A DNA stretch of 64,000 nucleotides. Origin: Synchiropus splendidus. Its lineage: Eukaryota > Chordata > Actinopteri > Syngnathiformes > Callionymidae. How positions within the stretch are numbered: the stretch's first letter is position 1; the number at the start of each line of letters is the position of its first letter. Both the position numbers and the translations under genes were made by a program. The DNA lies in NCBI RefSeq assembly GCF_027744825.2, contig NC_071347.1, forward strand, positions 17,347,001 through 17,411,000, in the 5' to 3' direction. Below, piece after piece: positions 50,330-62,500 of the stretch. The notes beneath the pieces were generated by a model, which made no database searches, was not told the DNA's origin, and saw only the letters and a program-made list of their open reading frames with translations.

Positions 50330-50705
50330 TCCCTCTAGTTGTGCGCGTGACCCCAGTTTCCGTAGGAGCGCCCCTGCAGGAGTAGTGGGATTGAAGCGCC
50401 TCCCCTTCGTCCATCTACTCCGAACCAGAACCATTCATCTCTCCCTCCTTCACGTTCCACATCCGGGTTATCCGACACTATTTGTCTCTTGTCTGTGTGT
50501 CTGACAGAGTAAAAAATCTCCGTCGCTGCCACCGAGCTGTTCCGCAGCCTACAGCCGGACTGCGGGCCCCGCAGAGCGGACACCGCCGCCGCCGAGTGTC
50601 GGTGATGACGAAGCCCAGCTGCAGCCGGTCTCTGTGAGGCAGACATGAGCCGATAGGAACCGAGTGTTTACCGGGCCACTCCGCGGTGATTAACTCGCCC
50701 TAACG
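50330..50705 (+). promoter_or_regulatory. magi2 5' UTR and CpG-rich promoter region
   Basis: GC content and CpG frequency rise sharply from about 50335 to the start codon at 50706. The stretch at 50520-50610 contains CCGCCGCCGCCG and several GCGG words. No TATA box is evident, as is usual for CpG-type promoters. Confidence 0.5.
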
Positions 50706-51003
50706 ATGTCTAAGAGCCTCAAGAAGAAAAACCACTGGACCAACAAAGTCCACGAAGCGGTGATAACACGCGGGAAGGACAGCGAGCTGGGGTTCGAGCT
50801 GAAGGGGGGCGCGGAGATCGGCCAGTTCCCCTACTTTGGCGAGGTAAAACAGGGGAAGGGGCTGATCCAGAGCGGCAAACTGGCCCAGGATGAGCTGCTG
50901 CTGGAAGTCAACGACATGCCAGTGGCCGGACTCACCACCCGGGACGTGCTGGCCGTCATCAAACACTGCAAAGACCCGGTCCGCTTCAAATGTGTCAAAC
51001 AAG
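50706..51003 (+). CDS. magi2: Membrane-associated guanylate kinase, WW and PDZ protein 2: first coding exon only
   Basis: The ATG at 50706 opens 99 codons plus one base, ending at an AAACAAG/GTGAGA donor. MSKSLKKK.HWT.KVHEA, LGFELKGGAE.GQFPY, ELLLEVN and RDVLAVIKHCKDPVRFKCVKQG match the first exon of MAGI2 much better than MAGI1 or MAGI3. It encodes the atypical first PDZ domain, with LGFEL as the carboxylate-binding loop. MAGI2 is a synaptic and junctional scaffold that binds receptors, PTEN and neuroligins. The guanylate-kinase-like, WW and later PDZ domains must lie to the right of the window. The neighbour gnai1 also flanks MAGI2 in human 7q21, supporting the identity. Confidence 0.92.
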
Positions 51004-54000
51004 GTGAGACCAGCGGAGTTTTGGTTTGGATCGCGCGTTTGACTGCTTTGATGTGAATGTTTAAGAGTCGCCGCGGACCTCACGGGCCTGATGGCTGATC
51101 AAACGTAGTTCGGAACCATATCGTGGGTTGCGTTCAGCAGCAGGATCGCTACCAGTGGAGGTGATGATCTGCTATACGAGAGCCGCCGTCTGTTTATCTG
51201 CCACAGGCTGGAGGGGGTGTGTCCACCCGGCGAGATCATGCCACAGTCTGCGGGTTTATTTTGGTCTCAGATGGGCTCCATCCAACAACCAGGCCTAATG
51301 GATCATATGATTTTATATCATGTTGATGCTGTGCGGACAGACAGGCCCATTCTGTTGTCTGTCTGTCAGAGTGGTTGAAATTGAAAACCTCCTCAATAAT
51401 GAGTTTGTTCTTCCTGTCTTCCACACCACCAAAACAATCAATCCTCATTCTGGGTATTTAGACCTCAGTGTTGGTGGTAGTTTAAAGAATCTTGATGGCA
51501 AAACAACGTCAACACGCCTCACCATAAACTGAGTGCACAGAACATTATGCTTAAAAATCTAGATAAGGTTTGACTTGATTTAAAATGAATTCTCCACTGA
51601 CTGTGCAGGACCTTGGGGTTGGGAAGAACTTTGTTTGAGTAGCACTAGACCTGTATACCGTTGGTTATTTTCAAACTTTCAAAGTAGTAATTTCCTCAAA
51701 ATCCGGTCATGTGTTATTTCTCTTTACTGGTATGATTGATCAAGCTCAGCACTGTGATCTGTCGCAACCTTTTGGGTTTCTGATTTGTCAATAAGGCAGG
51801 AACTGAACAAGCCAGCCATAATGACAGTCACCAGCCAACTCTTTATTCCGCTGCAGCTGAATTAAGGAGAATAAATAGGACACCTGGCCACCCTCTCAGG
51901 TTCACAGAGGTTACGACCATATAAGGACATTGAGATGCTCCAAGTCTGATAAAGAAAGCTTTGGCGCTTTGAATAGACTTTCTTTAAATCATAATATAAA
52001 TCCGACTTATGAGTACACTCATATCAATCCAAAATTCCCCTTTAAAACACTTTGAGTTCTGCAATTTATTGCGCCACAATTACTGTATGCGCTTTTATAT
52101 AATACCTTGTTTCACTGATGCCTGTGAGCAAGTACATATTTTACAACGAAAAATAAACAAACATCACTTTTTTAAGAAACAGTGAGAAGATTCTAAAATA
52201 TTGTGATCATTTCTTTTGATGTTCCCGAGCACAGCTCTGGATTTATGGCAGCAGTTTTGACCTGTTTCTGTCATCCTGTGTAAAAGCTGACAGAATGACT
52301 ATACGCTGTGAACATTGGGCAATAGCAATCATCATATACTCCAGACGGCTTTACATCAGCCCAAGTAAATGGCTCGGGGGGCGACTAGGTCCCATTTAAA
52401 AGAGCATCAGAGTTTCTGGGACACGGGCAAAAGCAAAAATAAAACACTCAAACTAGTGTTTATTTTTGGACTTCACACAGCTTGCTCAGAAAGGACGTGC
52501 CACTCAAGCTCACCCTCAATCTTTCTATGGATGGCATGAATGTGATGGACTATTGTGTGGGAGCGGCGTGGCGAGCGAGGGGTTAAATGCTAATGTTCAT
52601 GAATCTGTTTCTTCCAGACGAGTCTAATCTCTTGCCTCGCTCCCGCCGGCTCTTATCCATTTAAACATGAGTCTGCTGCTGTACCTGTTTATTTAACTTT
52701 GGTCTCCCACTGGTTTCAAACTCAACCGGCGGTTTCTGAGAACACCATTGTGCTTATGACTATTACCTTTTTATTTATGGTTAATGACGGAAATGCATGG
52801 TCTGGATGTCAGTGGCTGACTCATCAGTGTAAAATTTAAAAATATCTGATGAAATCACAGTCATTTATGTGGGGGAACAGTGTGTGTTTGAGAGTCCACA
52901 CCTCAAGATGATTCCTCCATAGAGTTGGACTGGTTAGACAAACTCCCATGATGCTAGAGCTGTAGTTCTCTACCCTGAGCCATTGACCAATTTTCACAAG
53001 GCACTGGAATGTAGCTGCTGCATGTGCACGCATGCTAGGTTGCTCAGTTTCTGTTATCTCATCTCAACCTCAAAGATTTGTTTCTGGGATTGAACTGTCC
53101 CATCTTTTAAAACTGAGTTTGTACCAGTTGCTTAGTATTTACCTACATATAACATAACATAGCATGTATATCTGTACTCCTCCAATATTTATCTGCCAGC
53201 ATTAAGTATTCTTTGTGTAGTGTGATTACTCCCCTATAGATGGTTAATCTTTGACGATCCTTCGGCAAATCACTTTGAAGAACAAACATCTGTCCTCCAT
53301 GTTCTTCTCATCGTTGAGTGAAGTGCAAAATGGCGTGTTCACACACTGATGCAGATTTACAGAAGGCCTCTGAAGATCATCGACACTGTGAAGTGTGAGA
53401 GCTGTGTGTGAACGTACGTGAGAGAGTGTGACTTGAGGTATAGGTTGGTGGAGTGCGAAGAACATACAGTATCAGCACTGTAACTTATGAAACCCTAATG
53501 CCTGAGTCTTGCTTTGTGATACATTCTATGACTACAGTAAAGTAAGTATACTGTACGTCTTTAATATTCATTAGCGAGGCAGACAAACAGTCACTATTAA
53601 TTGGCACTTATCCTTTTGTCAAAAATAACTACAAAGTGAAATACAGAAATATAAATAGTAATGTCAGCTATTTTTGTGCAGTTGTTGATGTCCAGGAGAC
53701 ATTAAAGTCATATTTGAAGGTTAAATAAACTCCAGATCATTTTGTTTCACTGTACATGCCAATCAGTAGTTCTGTTCAAGAGGTTACATTTGTTTTTAGG
53801 CAGATGACAGCAAGCTCCTTTAACTGGCACAATAACACTCCTTTAACCTGCACAATAACACTTCATTTCTGATCTTAACATTCTCCTATTTTACTGTAAC
53901 CTAAATCCACCCTAGTGTTCCCGCTCCTTTTTGAGCGCTAGGTGGTCCAACATTCCTGGTTCTGTCTGATCTTACACAGAATCCAAGATTGAGTTGCGGC

Positions 54001-54576
54001 TGTGCTCTGTCGCCACTTTATGTCTGATATAGCATATCGCATTGATGCCCAAACTCCATTCTCATTGCTATGTAAACAAGCTTTTAGGTGACATCTGCCT
54101 TTCCTTCTTGGTTTCAAGTGATTCATCTGAATCACTCTTTTCTGTTTTTGAGGTCGCTCATTTCATCAGTAGTTGCCATGGCAAGTCTGTCTCCATCACC
54201 AAAACCACTCTTCATCACCCTCCCTGGTCACACCTATCCTCTTCATGCTGTCATTTACCATATTCATTGTTTTTCTCCATTGCAACGTACATCGTCCAAC
54301 ATCGTGTTGTCACACTCGCTTCTTAAAGTGTCCTTACAATGTGAGCCTATACACCCCTTACTTTCTCTCCACATGAGCTCTCCAATTTGTTTTAATTTAT
54401 TCTATATGCATGAATATATTCAAGAATTCTAAACAAGATCTTCCTCTGCATTTTTTCAGTGATAGGATGAAGACATGTTAGAAATTATTGGTTAGAAATA
54501 ACTGTAACGTCTTCATTGCGAATCCAGCCCAGGATCTGTTGGCTTTGAAACAAAGAGTCCTTATAATGCATTTATA

Positions 54577-54945
54577 CAGTACAGGCCATACGTTTGGACA
54601 CGGCTTCTCATTCTGTTTTGTCTTTATTTTAATACTTTCTGCATTGTGGATACACTCTGAATACATCAGATATATGAAGCAGGATATATGGAATTATGTA
54701 GCAAAGAAAAACAAATTGAATAACTCTAAATATGTTTCATATTTTGGATGACTCAAAGTAGCCACCTTCAAACCCTTGGCCTTCATAATGAGCTTTGTAT
54801 GTAGCCACCTGTTAGAAAACCTTATCAGGTGACAACGTCATGAAGCTCATCACCAGAATTCCAAGAGTGAGCAAAGTAATAAAGCAAAGGGTGGCTGTTT
54901 TTAAGAATCAAAAATCTAAAACATGTTTCCAGTAATTACACTCTC
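54577..54945 (+). mobile_element. MITE remnant with the TACAGTACAGGCC terminus
   Basis: It starts TACAGTACAGGCCATACGTT, continuing TGGACAC and CTTCTCATTC. Internal blocks are 'atggaattatgta', 'caaagtagccacc', 'caggtgac..cgtcatgaagctcatc', 'ccaagagtg.gcaaag' and 'aaagcaaagggtggct'. This is the known order of a non-autonomous DNA transposon common in fish genomes. The matching right terminus is not recognisable, so the copy is truncated or decayed. Confidence 0.65.
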
Positions 54946-55019
54946 CTTTGTTTAAACCTAAATCCACTTCATGTGAAAGGCAGATTTGGGAATTCATATT
55001 TGGAATTAATGATCAAGTT

Positions 55020-55450
55020 GGTTCATAGATAATAGTGGTGCAAGAAAAGATGTCGCGATACTTGATTGTGCAATACTGTATCAATATTTTTGCTGAAATA
55101 TTGCAGTACTTTATTGTGTGTTAGTGGCTTCTTATTGGTATATAGTGATATAGTTTATTAATATTTGCTGAACAGATACTTGCTGCATGTGTTTAATAAT
55201 AACATTTTTTGTGTTGACGAATGGAGCAATTCATTCCTATGTTGGACCGTGACATTTAACTGAAAGTATAACTGAACTTGCATCATAACATTAATCTTTT
55301 TCATGCATATAATATTTAATTGCATTGTCTGCTATTCCCCCTTCCCCCTATTCCCTTGGTTTTTATTATGAATTTACAATATCGCGTTGTATCGTATCAC
55401 CACTCCTGTATCGGGAAACGTATTGTATCGCAACATGCCTTCCAATACAC
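55020..55450. mobile_element. Probable MITE with CGATAC / TATCG-rich ends
   Basis: The left part has GTGGTGCAAG...GTCGCGATACTTG...CAATACTGTATCAATA. The right part has AATATCGCGTTGTATCGTATC...CACTCCTGTATCGGG...TATTGTATCGC. Reverse-complementing the right part gives the same CGATAC and AATAC words in a similar order, suggesting degenerate terminal inverted repeats. The exact ends and target duplication were not found. Confidence 0.42.
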
Positions 55451-56508
55451 TGCCCGAATAGATAATGTTGAGTTGTGTGTTTGAGAAGCTTCATCGATGG
55501 GTCCAGTAGCATCATCAGGAGTTCCTTTATTCCAGCCAAAGCCTGAGCCTGAGTTTTGGTCCTTTCCTTCTTATTGGTTTTCACAGTCTACACACTCATG
55601 AGGGCTTCTGCCAGTGATTTAAAGTAAAGCCAGCAGTCAGCAGATGTTGTAAAATTCCTGTGACAGTTGTATTAAGTTCTCTCATTCCAAGAGTCCTTCC
55701 AGCCTCCTTGATTGAGGGACAGATGCGGCTCGGGTATAAAAGCCAAACTTTCTCTTCTTCTTGTCGCTGTGTTGATGAAAAGCTTGAAGAATCAGTGCAT
55801 AACATCCTGTCTGCTCTGCTGGTATTAATAACACCAAGAGATGAGTTCTGTCAAAAGCAGCGGATGATTTTATGGAGGCTAGAAGCTCCAGCTCAGAGGA
55901 TCAAACTAAAGCTCAGCCGGCCTGTGACCAAACCTCTTGCTGGTCCGGTTAAGTGAATCAGGTCAAAGGACTGGTGCTCACGCCGGACACAGTGTGCGAT
56001 GACAAAAGGGTGACAATGTTGTTGTTGTGGTTGATGAAAAAAAGTAGCATTTAAATTCCTGGTTTTGGATGCTAGTCTTGAGAAGTGCTTCAGATTACAT
56101 CATCCAGAGCCAAAATGAAAGCAACTTTTGTGATGGAAAACATCGATTAGAGACAGAAACCATAAGTGGCCCAGAGGCACAGCAGTAGTCAGTTGGTTGT
56201 TTAATACAAAAGGAGGGACGAGAAAGAAAGAGAAATAAACCTGTTCAAGAGGAAGCAAGCTTAAATCTCTCTCCTTCTTGTGTGGCTTTTGAATGCATAA
56301 TCCGTAACCCTGGCTGAAATAGACAGATGATTATTCTCAAGAAAAGCCTTCTTAATGAAGCTATTGCTGCCTGGTTTTCCCTGCAGACTCGGTAGTGAAT
56401 CTCAACAGAACTGTAAAGATGATTTGCTTATTGTGTTTCAGGGAAGCAGAGAAACGATCCAGAAAATATGTGTCTTTAGAGTTGCGTAGCTCTTCCCTTG
56501 AACCTTGG

Positions 56509-56545
56509 ATAAGCAGCAGGAAATGGATGGATGGATAGATAGTTA
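56509..56545 (+). repeat. Retroposon tail ending in GGATGGATGG units
   Basis: GGATAAGCAGCAGGAAATGG followed by ATGGATGGATAG resembles the 3' end of a widespread fish retroposon ('ataagcggaagaaaatggatggatgg'). The body is not recognisable. Confidence 0.5.
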
Positions 56546-59500
56546 AACAGAGTGATATATCATGGAGTTAAAACTTAAAGTAGAGTACATTTGAAAGCCC
56601 ATTCATCCTGGAGTCACAGTCAAATATGTTGGCTCAACACCGGCAAACACCCAGCTGCAGACCTTAGACCAGGCTAGGACTGGGTGTCAGTACATGGGAC
56701 AGTGAGTTACTAACGGTAAAAAAGGTAAAAGATGATTTTGTAATTCAAAAATGAATAGGACTGTAGCCATGACAGCTCCAAACTAGTTTTCCATTTGAAA
56801 GTCCCCAAACTGCTGGTGATATTTAAACCAAAAAGTCAGCCAGCTCTCTCAGTTTTTATTTGATGCTACTTCTACAAGGCTTTCATCGTCTCCTGGTGAG
56901 ACTGGTACGTCATCACAGCATGAACTATCGCTGTTATCTATGGCTTCAGGTTTATATCTGTCTCTATGAGAGTTACAATTCATGAATATTTGTTTTCATG
57001 AATGCAGAAATGATTAATAACTCCAGGAGTCGTGTCTCTGTTCAGCTGCAGTAGCATGAAAGACAGACCTTCAGAGATGAAGGCAGCAAGGACGTACAAC
57101 TCTCAGCATGATCAACTGCGAAATGAGAATTGTGTGCATCACTTACAAATTCAGAGTCTGTGTTCTGTATGTCTTTGTGTGTGACTGCAACCGTAGTGTA
57201 GATTAAGCAGAGCAGCTAATCTGATGCCGTGTGATCCGAATGAGGATTACAATTGCTCACTCACAAGCTGCTGTGGCATTCTCCTGCCATTTTCTATATT
57301 ATTAAATATTATATATTTATATTACAGGAACAAACACAATGTCATAATTTATTGTAATAATCATTTCTTACCATGTCCTGTTGTACCCGCCATATTTCTC
57401 TGACTCTCCTCTTCTAGCATCACTAAGTCAAAATGGGACACTGATCTTTCTGTTCAGGAATAATATGCAGTTTTGACAGATAATAATGTCACTGATGATT
57501 GGTGTTAATTTCATATCTTTCTTTGCTATCTTTATCTTTCAAGACCTGGTGGATGTTGTTCTGTTTCAGGGATGATTTGTTGAGCCGTTGTATATTTACG
57601 GTGCTGGGAGTGAAGTGATCTAGATGCGATATCGCAGCTGTAAGCGACATTATGTTATATATTGTAAGAATAAATCTTGATGTTCGCTTGTTTTATTGCA
57701 ACTGTAGTTGTTGATTGTGACCAGAAGGGGTCAGTGCGGGTCAATTAGAGGACAGAAGCGGCTTTGACGAGAGTTAATTTCGAGGCAAGAAGTGCCAGTT
57801 TCCTCCATCAGATTAATATTATCCTGCCACCAAAGGTGTTATTGTTGTTTGCTTCAAGTCACGAACCTGAATAATTTTGTGATTGTCTTCTTTGACAGCC
57901 AGTTTTGTAATTTCATGGGACGTTTGGGTCGAGTGTTCAGTGTCGTACTAGTATTGTTTAATTCTTAGATAGTCTTTAAATATTTGTGTATTTATATGAC
58001 TTCTTAAAATGAAAGTACTTGAAGTTAGTGTAGATCAATTTCTCCAAATCATGTTTCACTTAATCTTATTATAGTAAAAAGAATAAAACTACTACAATAA
58101 AATTGCTACTGTGGGACGACCTATTTCAGGAACTGTGTCCTGTGTCCTTATTCAAAGTCAATGCAAAGCGTCACATGAGCCTGGGCCCTTGATTAATGGT
58201 CTGCAGTCCTGACCCCACCACCTGACATGTCCAAAACACACACCCCAAATCACTGCCTCCTGTCCTCTGCCCCATTTCCTGCATGAAACTCTAGACGCAT
58301 GCAAGCAAGAAAAATAATGCATAATTGTGTGAAAAAGAAAATGCAATGTTAAATTAGCCCAATGAGAATTTAAAAAATAAGATCAATTTATGTTTTGGCA
58401 TGGTTGGCCTATGATACTAGTAGAATAAAATAACAAATTATAAATGATGGAAAAACTAATTTAAAGGTGAAAGTAATACAAGGATCTCAGTGATCTACTT
58501 GTCATTTATGTCCAAATTTTTTTTTATCTTTATCCTAGGATGAAGAGGGAAGGTCCATCAACTGTGCTGTTCTTACACTACATTGATGTGGAACTCACTC
58601 ACAAGCGAGATGAAAAACTTAGTAATGTGATGCTGAAACTTCAAGTCTGCTCTCTAGAAGGGAACTGACTCAAAAGATTCGAGAGAAATTAGCCACTTTT
58701 ATACTTAAAATAATAAATATTCCTTGCTGTGCTCCATCCAGTGTTGCTGCAGCTTAACGTTAAAGAGTGCCAGTCTTTTATTCGGATCGCCCTTCACTCT
58801 GTTTATTGATACATCACGTACTTGTGTAACGTAGCATCCGACCTGATGGCGTAAGATGGCCAAATGCTTGAAATTACATCACCTGTGCTTTAAAAAGAAT
58901 TTCAAACTGTAGTCATGACTTCAAGTGAAGTTATTATTCTGATGTAAGTCGACAGGTCAGGCTCAGGAGACTGTCAGTCAGGTAATTAAAGAGCTGCGTC
59001 GCTGTGCTGATGATGAATCTGCAGCTGCCGGGAAGAGCTCGTGAGCCGCTTCCTTTTCGCCTTGTTAGGTGGTAAATTACAGCCATCTCTTCTAGCTATC
59101 CTCCACCGGCTGGGTGTTATGTTCCTGTTGATGCTAGCAGTCGTAATGAGAGAACAGAAAAGAGCAGTGAGGTCAGGATTCATTTCGGTTTGGATTAAGC
59201 AGCATGGAAGCCCTTAATCTCAGCAGATAGGCTTTATTAGACTATCAGAGCTGCTTGATGAGGCGTTAGAGAGGATTGTGATGAGAGGGTGGCCTCCAAA
59301 TGATTACTTTTTATATTGATCAGGGACTACCACACGTGGTTTTTACCCCCTGGAATATTGACCACTGCTCCCTCACACCAGTGGCTTCCTTAATACCTTT
59401 CCGCTTCTCTTCCTTTTCTTCCCCATTATTGGCCCTGTCATCCTGCTGAGACCATGAAGTACTCAGGCTCCACACATCATTGAACTTACACATCTTTACT

Positions 59501-62500
59501 TTCTTTCTCTATCTTTTCCTCTTGGCGTTTTTTTTATGATTCTTTGTCAAATGCCTCCTGCTTGTTTCGGCTGATAGAGTGTGATGAGACACGCTTCGGC
59601 TAGAGAGGGCCATCAGAGTGATAAACACCTCCCTATAGATACATTTAAAAGCAGGAGCCGCAACTACACACGTTTAAAACCGTCAGCTCATCGACGCACA
59701 CAGCCGAGGAAGCGGCAGAGTTCAGGAATAGAAGTGTTGGCAATTTGGACAGCATCCTTCCTTCAATCATATACTCTGTTTATTGTTTTTGGCTTGTTCC
59801 TCATCTAATGACTCAGAGGTTGTAAATGTGTCTCTGGCCTTTATTATAGTGCTTAGAAGAAATACTTGAAGCAACAACATCATTAGGACTCGTCCAAGAT
59901 GAGGAAGATCAATAGGAAGGCCTGAAGGGGGGAGGCCATGTCATTTAATATTAATAATGGATCCTGCTGTCTGCTGTAATAATAACATTAGAACTAGAAG
60001 CAAATGGTGCTACAACACTTAACTGATATGCTATACATGAAGACAAGTGATACGCTCATTTATTTAAATGTATATTTAAGCGTGAATACTATTGAAATCA
60101 TCTGCCATGGGATTCAAATATAACTATAAACCTTTGATAATGAAGGCTTGGAAAGGTGTCTTTCGTTACTGTTCTATTCTATGAACTGGTCTCTGTCGTT
60201 CTCCAGCTACTCATGATGCTATTAGATCATATGACAATTAACTAACATCTGCAGCATATTGTGGCACCAATACTACTAAAAGCTAAAACTTCCACTGTGC
60301 TGGACGTCAGTGAACCACTACACTGTGTCAGAATACTCACTTTTGGGTTCCACCTGACTCACAAGATGAGGTCAGTTTCTGTATGTTATAGTAACACAGA
60401 TTTGTTCAGTGGTCTGTGTGTATCCAGCCACACACACAAACATACAGCTTTGCTGCAGCTAAAGTAAGCGGATACACCATCTAAACACCATCTAGACTGA
60501 TGCAATTTTTCGAGTTTAATAAACTCAGAAACTTGACAAAATCACACAACAGCCATGCAAACGTTGGGAAATTTGGTGAATGGACTGTGACATTGCAAGG
60601 TGAAAGCCAATGCTGATAAATGCCAATGTCCTAGGTCAGGGTTAAATACAGAACTGTTGTGGTCTGAACAAACACAGTACTTGCTGACCACTCCAGCGTC
60701 GTCACCGTGAATGAATCAAGCTTCCTTCTACATGCATTTCTCTTATATCTGTGTTAATGAATGGTAACAATGGCTCCTCATTTGGGTCATACTGACCACT
60801 GCATACTGCACTAGGAAAACCACACAAGTACAGTAATAAAACTGGGACCTGTATAGTCTAAAAAAGGTGTTCATAACGTTGTGACTAATTCTGTAAATAT
60901 CAGTGGATCAGCTCCCATTCTTACTGGCTCACATCCACCTTTGTGTTGTGCAGAAAAAGACTTCAAATCCATCAATACATCCAAAAATACAGTGGAAATA
61001 GATGGCAAGATTTGTTGGGAGATTGTGTATCCTCTGATGAGAAGACTTTGCTTCACCAGTGTGATGCTGGCAAGGTTCAACTAGAGGTGTCAGAGGTGAG
61101 ACGGATCATGTGTGATGTTCAGCTGCTCGGGCAGAATTTGGATGAGGAGGCAAACAAAGATCTTTTCCTTTGTAACTCAGTGTTCGATATTCTGACTCCC
61201 GTCTTGCGTTTTCGTATCGCGCAGTTGCCTGACTGACCTCTTGTGGGAGTACGAGAAATCTATCGATCACCAAGCCTTGCTCACAATTTGGCTCTCCATG
61301 ACAACCGCTTTGGAAGTCGCCACTTCACCTCAGTCGTCCTCCCCGAGCGACCTGAGCTTTTGCTCCCGTCCTAGCTTTTGACTGCTGTGTCGCTGTTTAC
61401 TGTCTGTGTGAGAAGGTGATAAGTGGAGTGTTTACTGTAGCTGTTGTATTTTGGAGAGCATTTCAGGTCAATCGTTGCTGCAGGTAGGTGTCAAAATGCA
61501 AATATTCTGCGTGAAGAGAAGCATATAACGCGATTTCACACTGCACCTTTGTGCTCTTTAGTTCTCCTCTTTTTCTTTAGTGTGTGCTCTCCTTGCATGC
61601 CTGTATTTGGTCCACAAGCCAGACACTTTTGTGTTGTGCAGTCTAACTTTGTGAATAGACAAAAACTAAGAATCGATCCTGCTTGATGTGCGTGGCTTCC
61701 TTGGACCCTCTGGGACAGTGGGCATGTCTGTGCTAATTCTATCTTTTTAAATCATAATCATGAAGCGAAAAAGCTCCAGTTGGTTTCCCCGTATGTGTTT
61801 CTCTTTAAAGAGAAGTGACGGGGTCCATAAAGAGGTTGAGTCATAATAATTTCGAAGTCACAATAATTTAAAAAAATCTGTAAAAGCTAACAAGGCCTGA
61901 TGGTTAAGTCATTTTTATTTAAATTCAAGATGAATTCCAATTACTGAAACAGGACATTGTATCTAAAAACCCATACTGAAGGGGTCTGACAGATTAGAGA
62001 TTTTGGCCACCCAAAACAAAACAAATGTAGTTTTTTCAAAGTCTGAAAGATGTCAGTTATCTTAGATGAGGACATGTTTAATGCAGATGCTGCTCTGACT
62101 GTCGTTTTAAACTGCTTGGTGTAGTTTGGTTGAAGATATCTCCTGTCATCATGACGCAATCCTTGTTTCTCACATGCATTCTGTCTTTTCTTTTACAGTT
62201 TGAGTTCTATATTTTACTTTGATCACAGTGTAAATGTTTGCGAAACATGCAGTATTTACTTCAAAAGATTTGGCGGAAATTAAACCGCATAATCCATAAC
62301 CTTCCTGTGAGCCCGGGATGGGTCCCCTGAAACTCTCAAAGGAACCCGCTTGCATTTGAGAGATTTACAGTTCAAACATTTTTTTTGTAATGAAATTCCA
62401 AAAGGATGCATGATGAAAATATGCAAAACCAAGAACTGTTGTTCACCATGAACAATATTGTAAATGAGCCTTTCATTTAAACGTCGGCAAAGAAACCATC

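Noticed and set aside
60871..61236. Overlapping short frames in magi2 intron 1
   Set aside because: They resemble no MAGI2 exon or known protein and sit on both strands.
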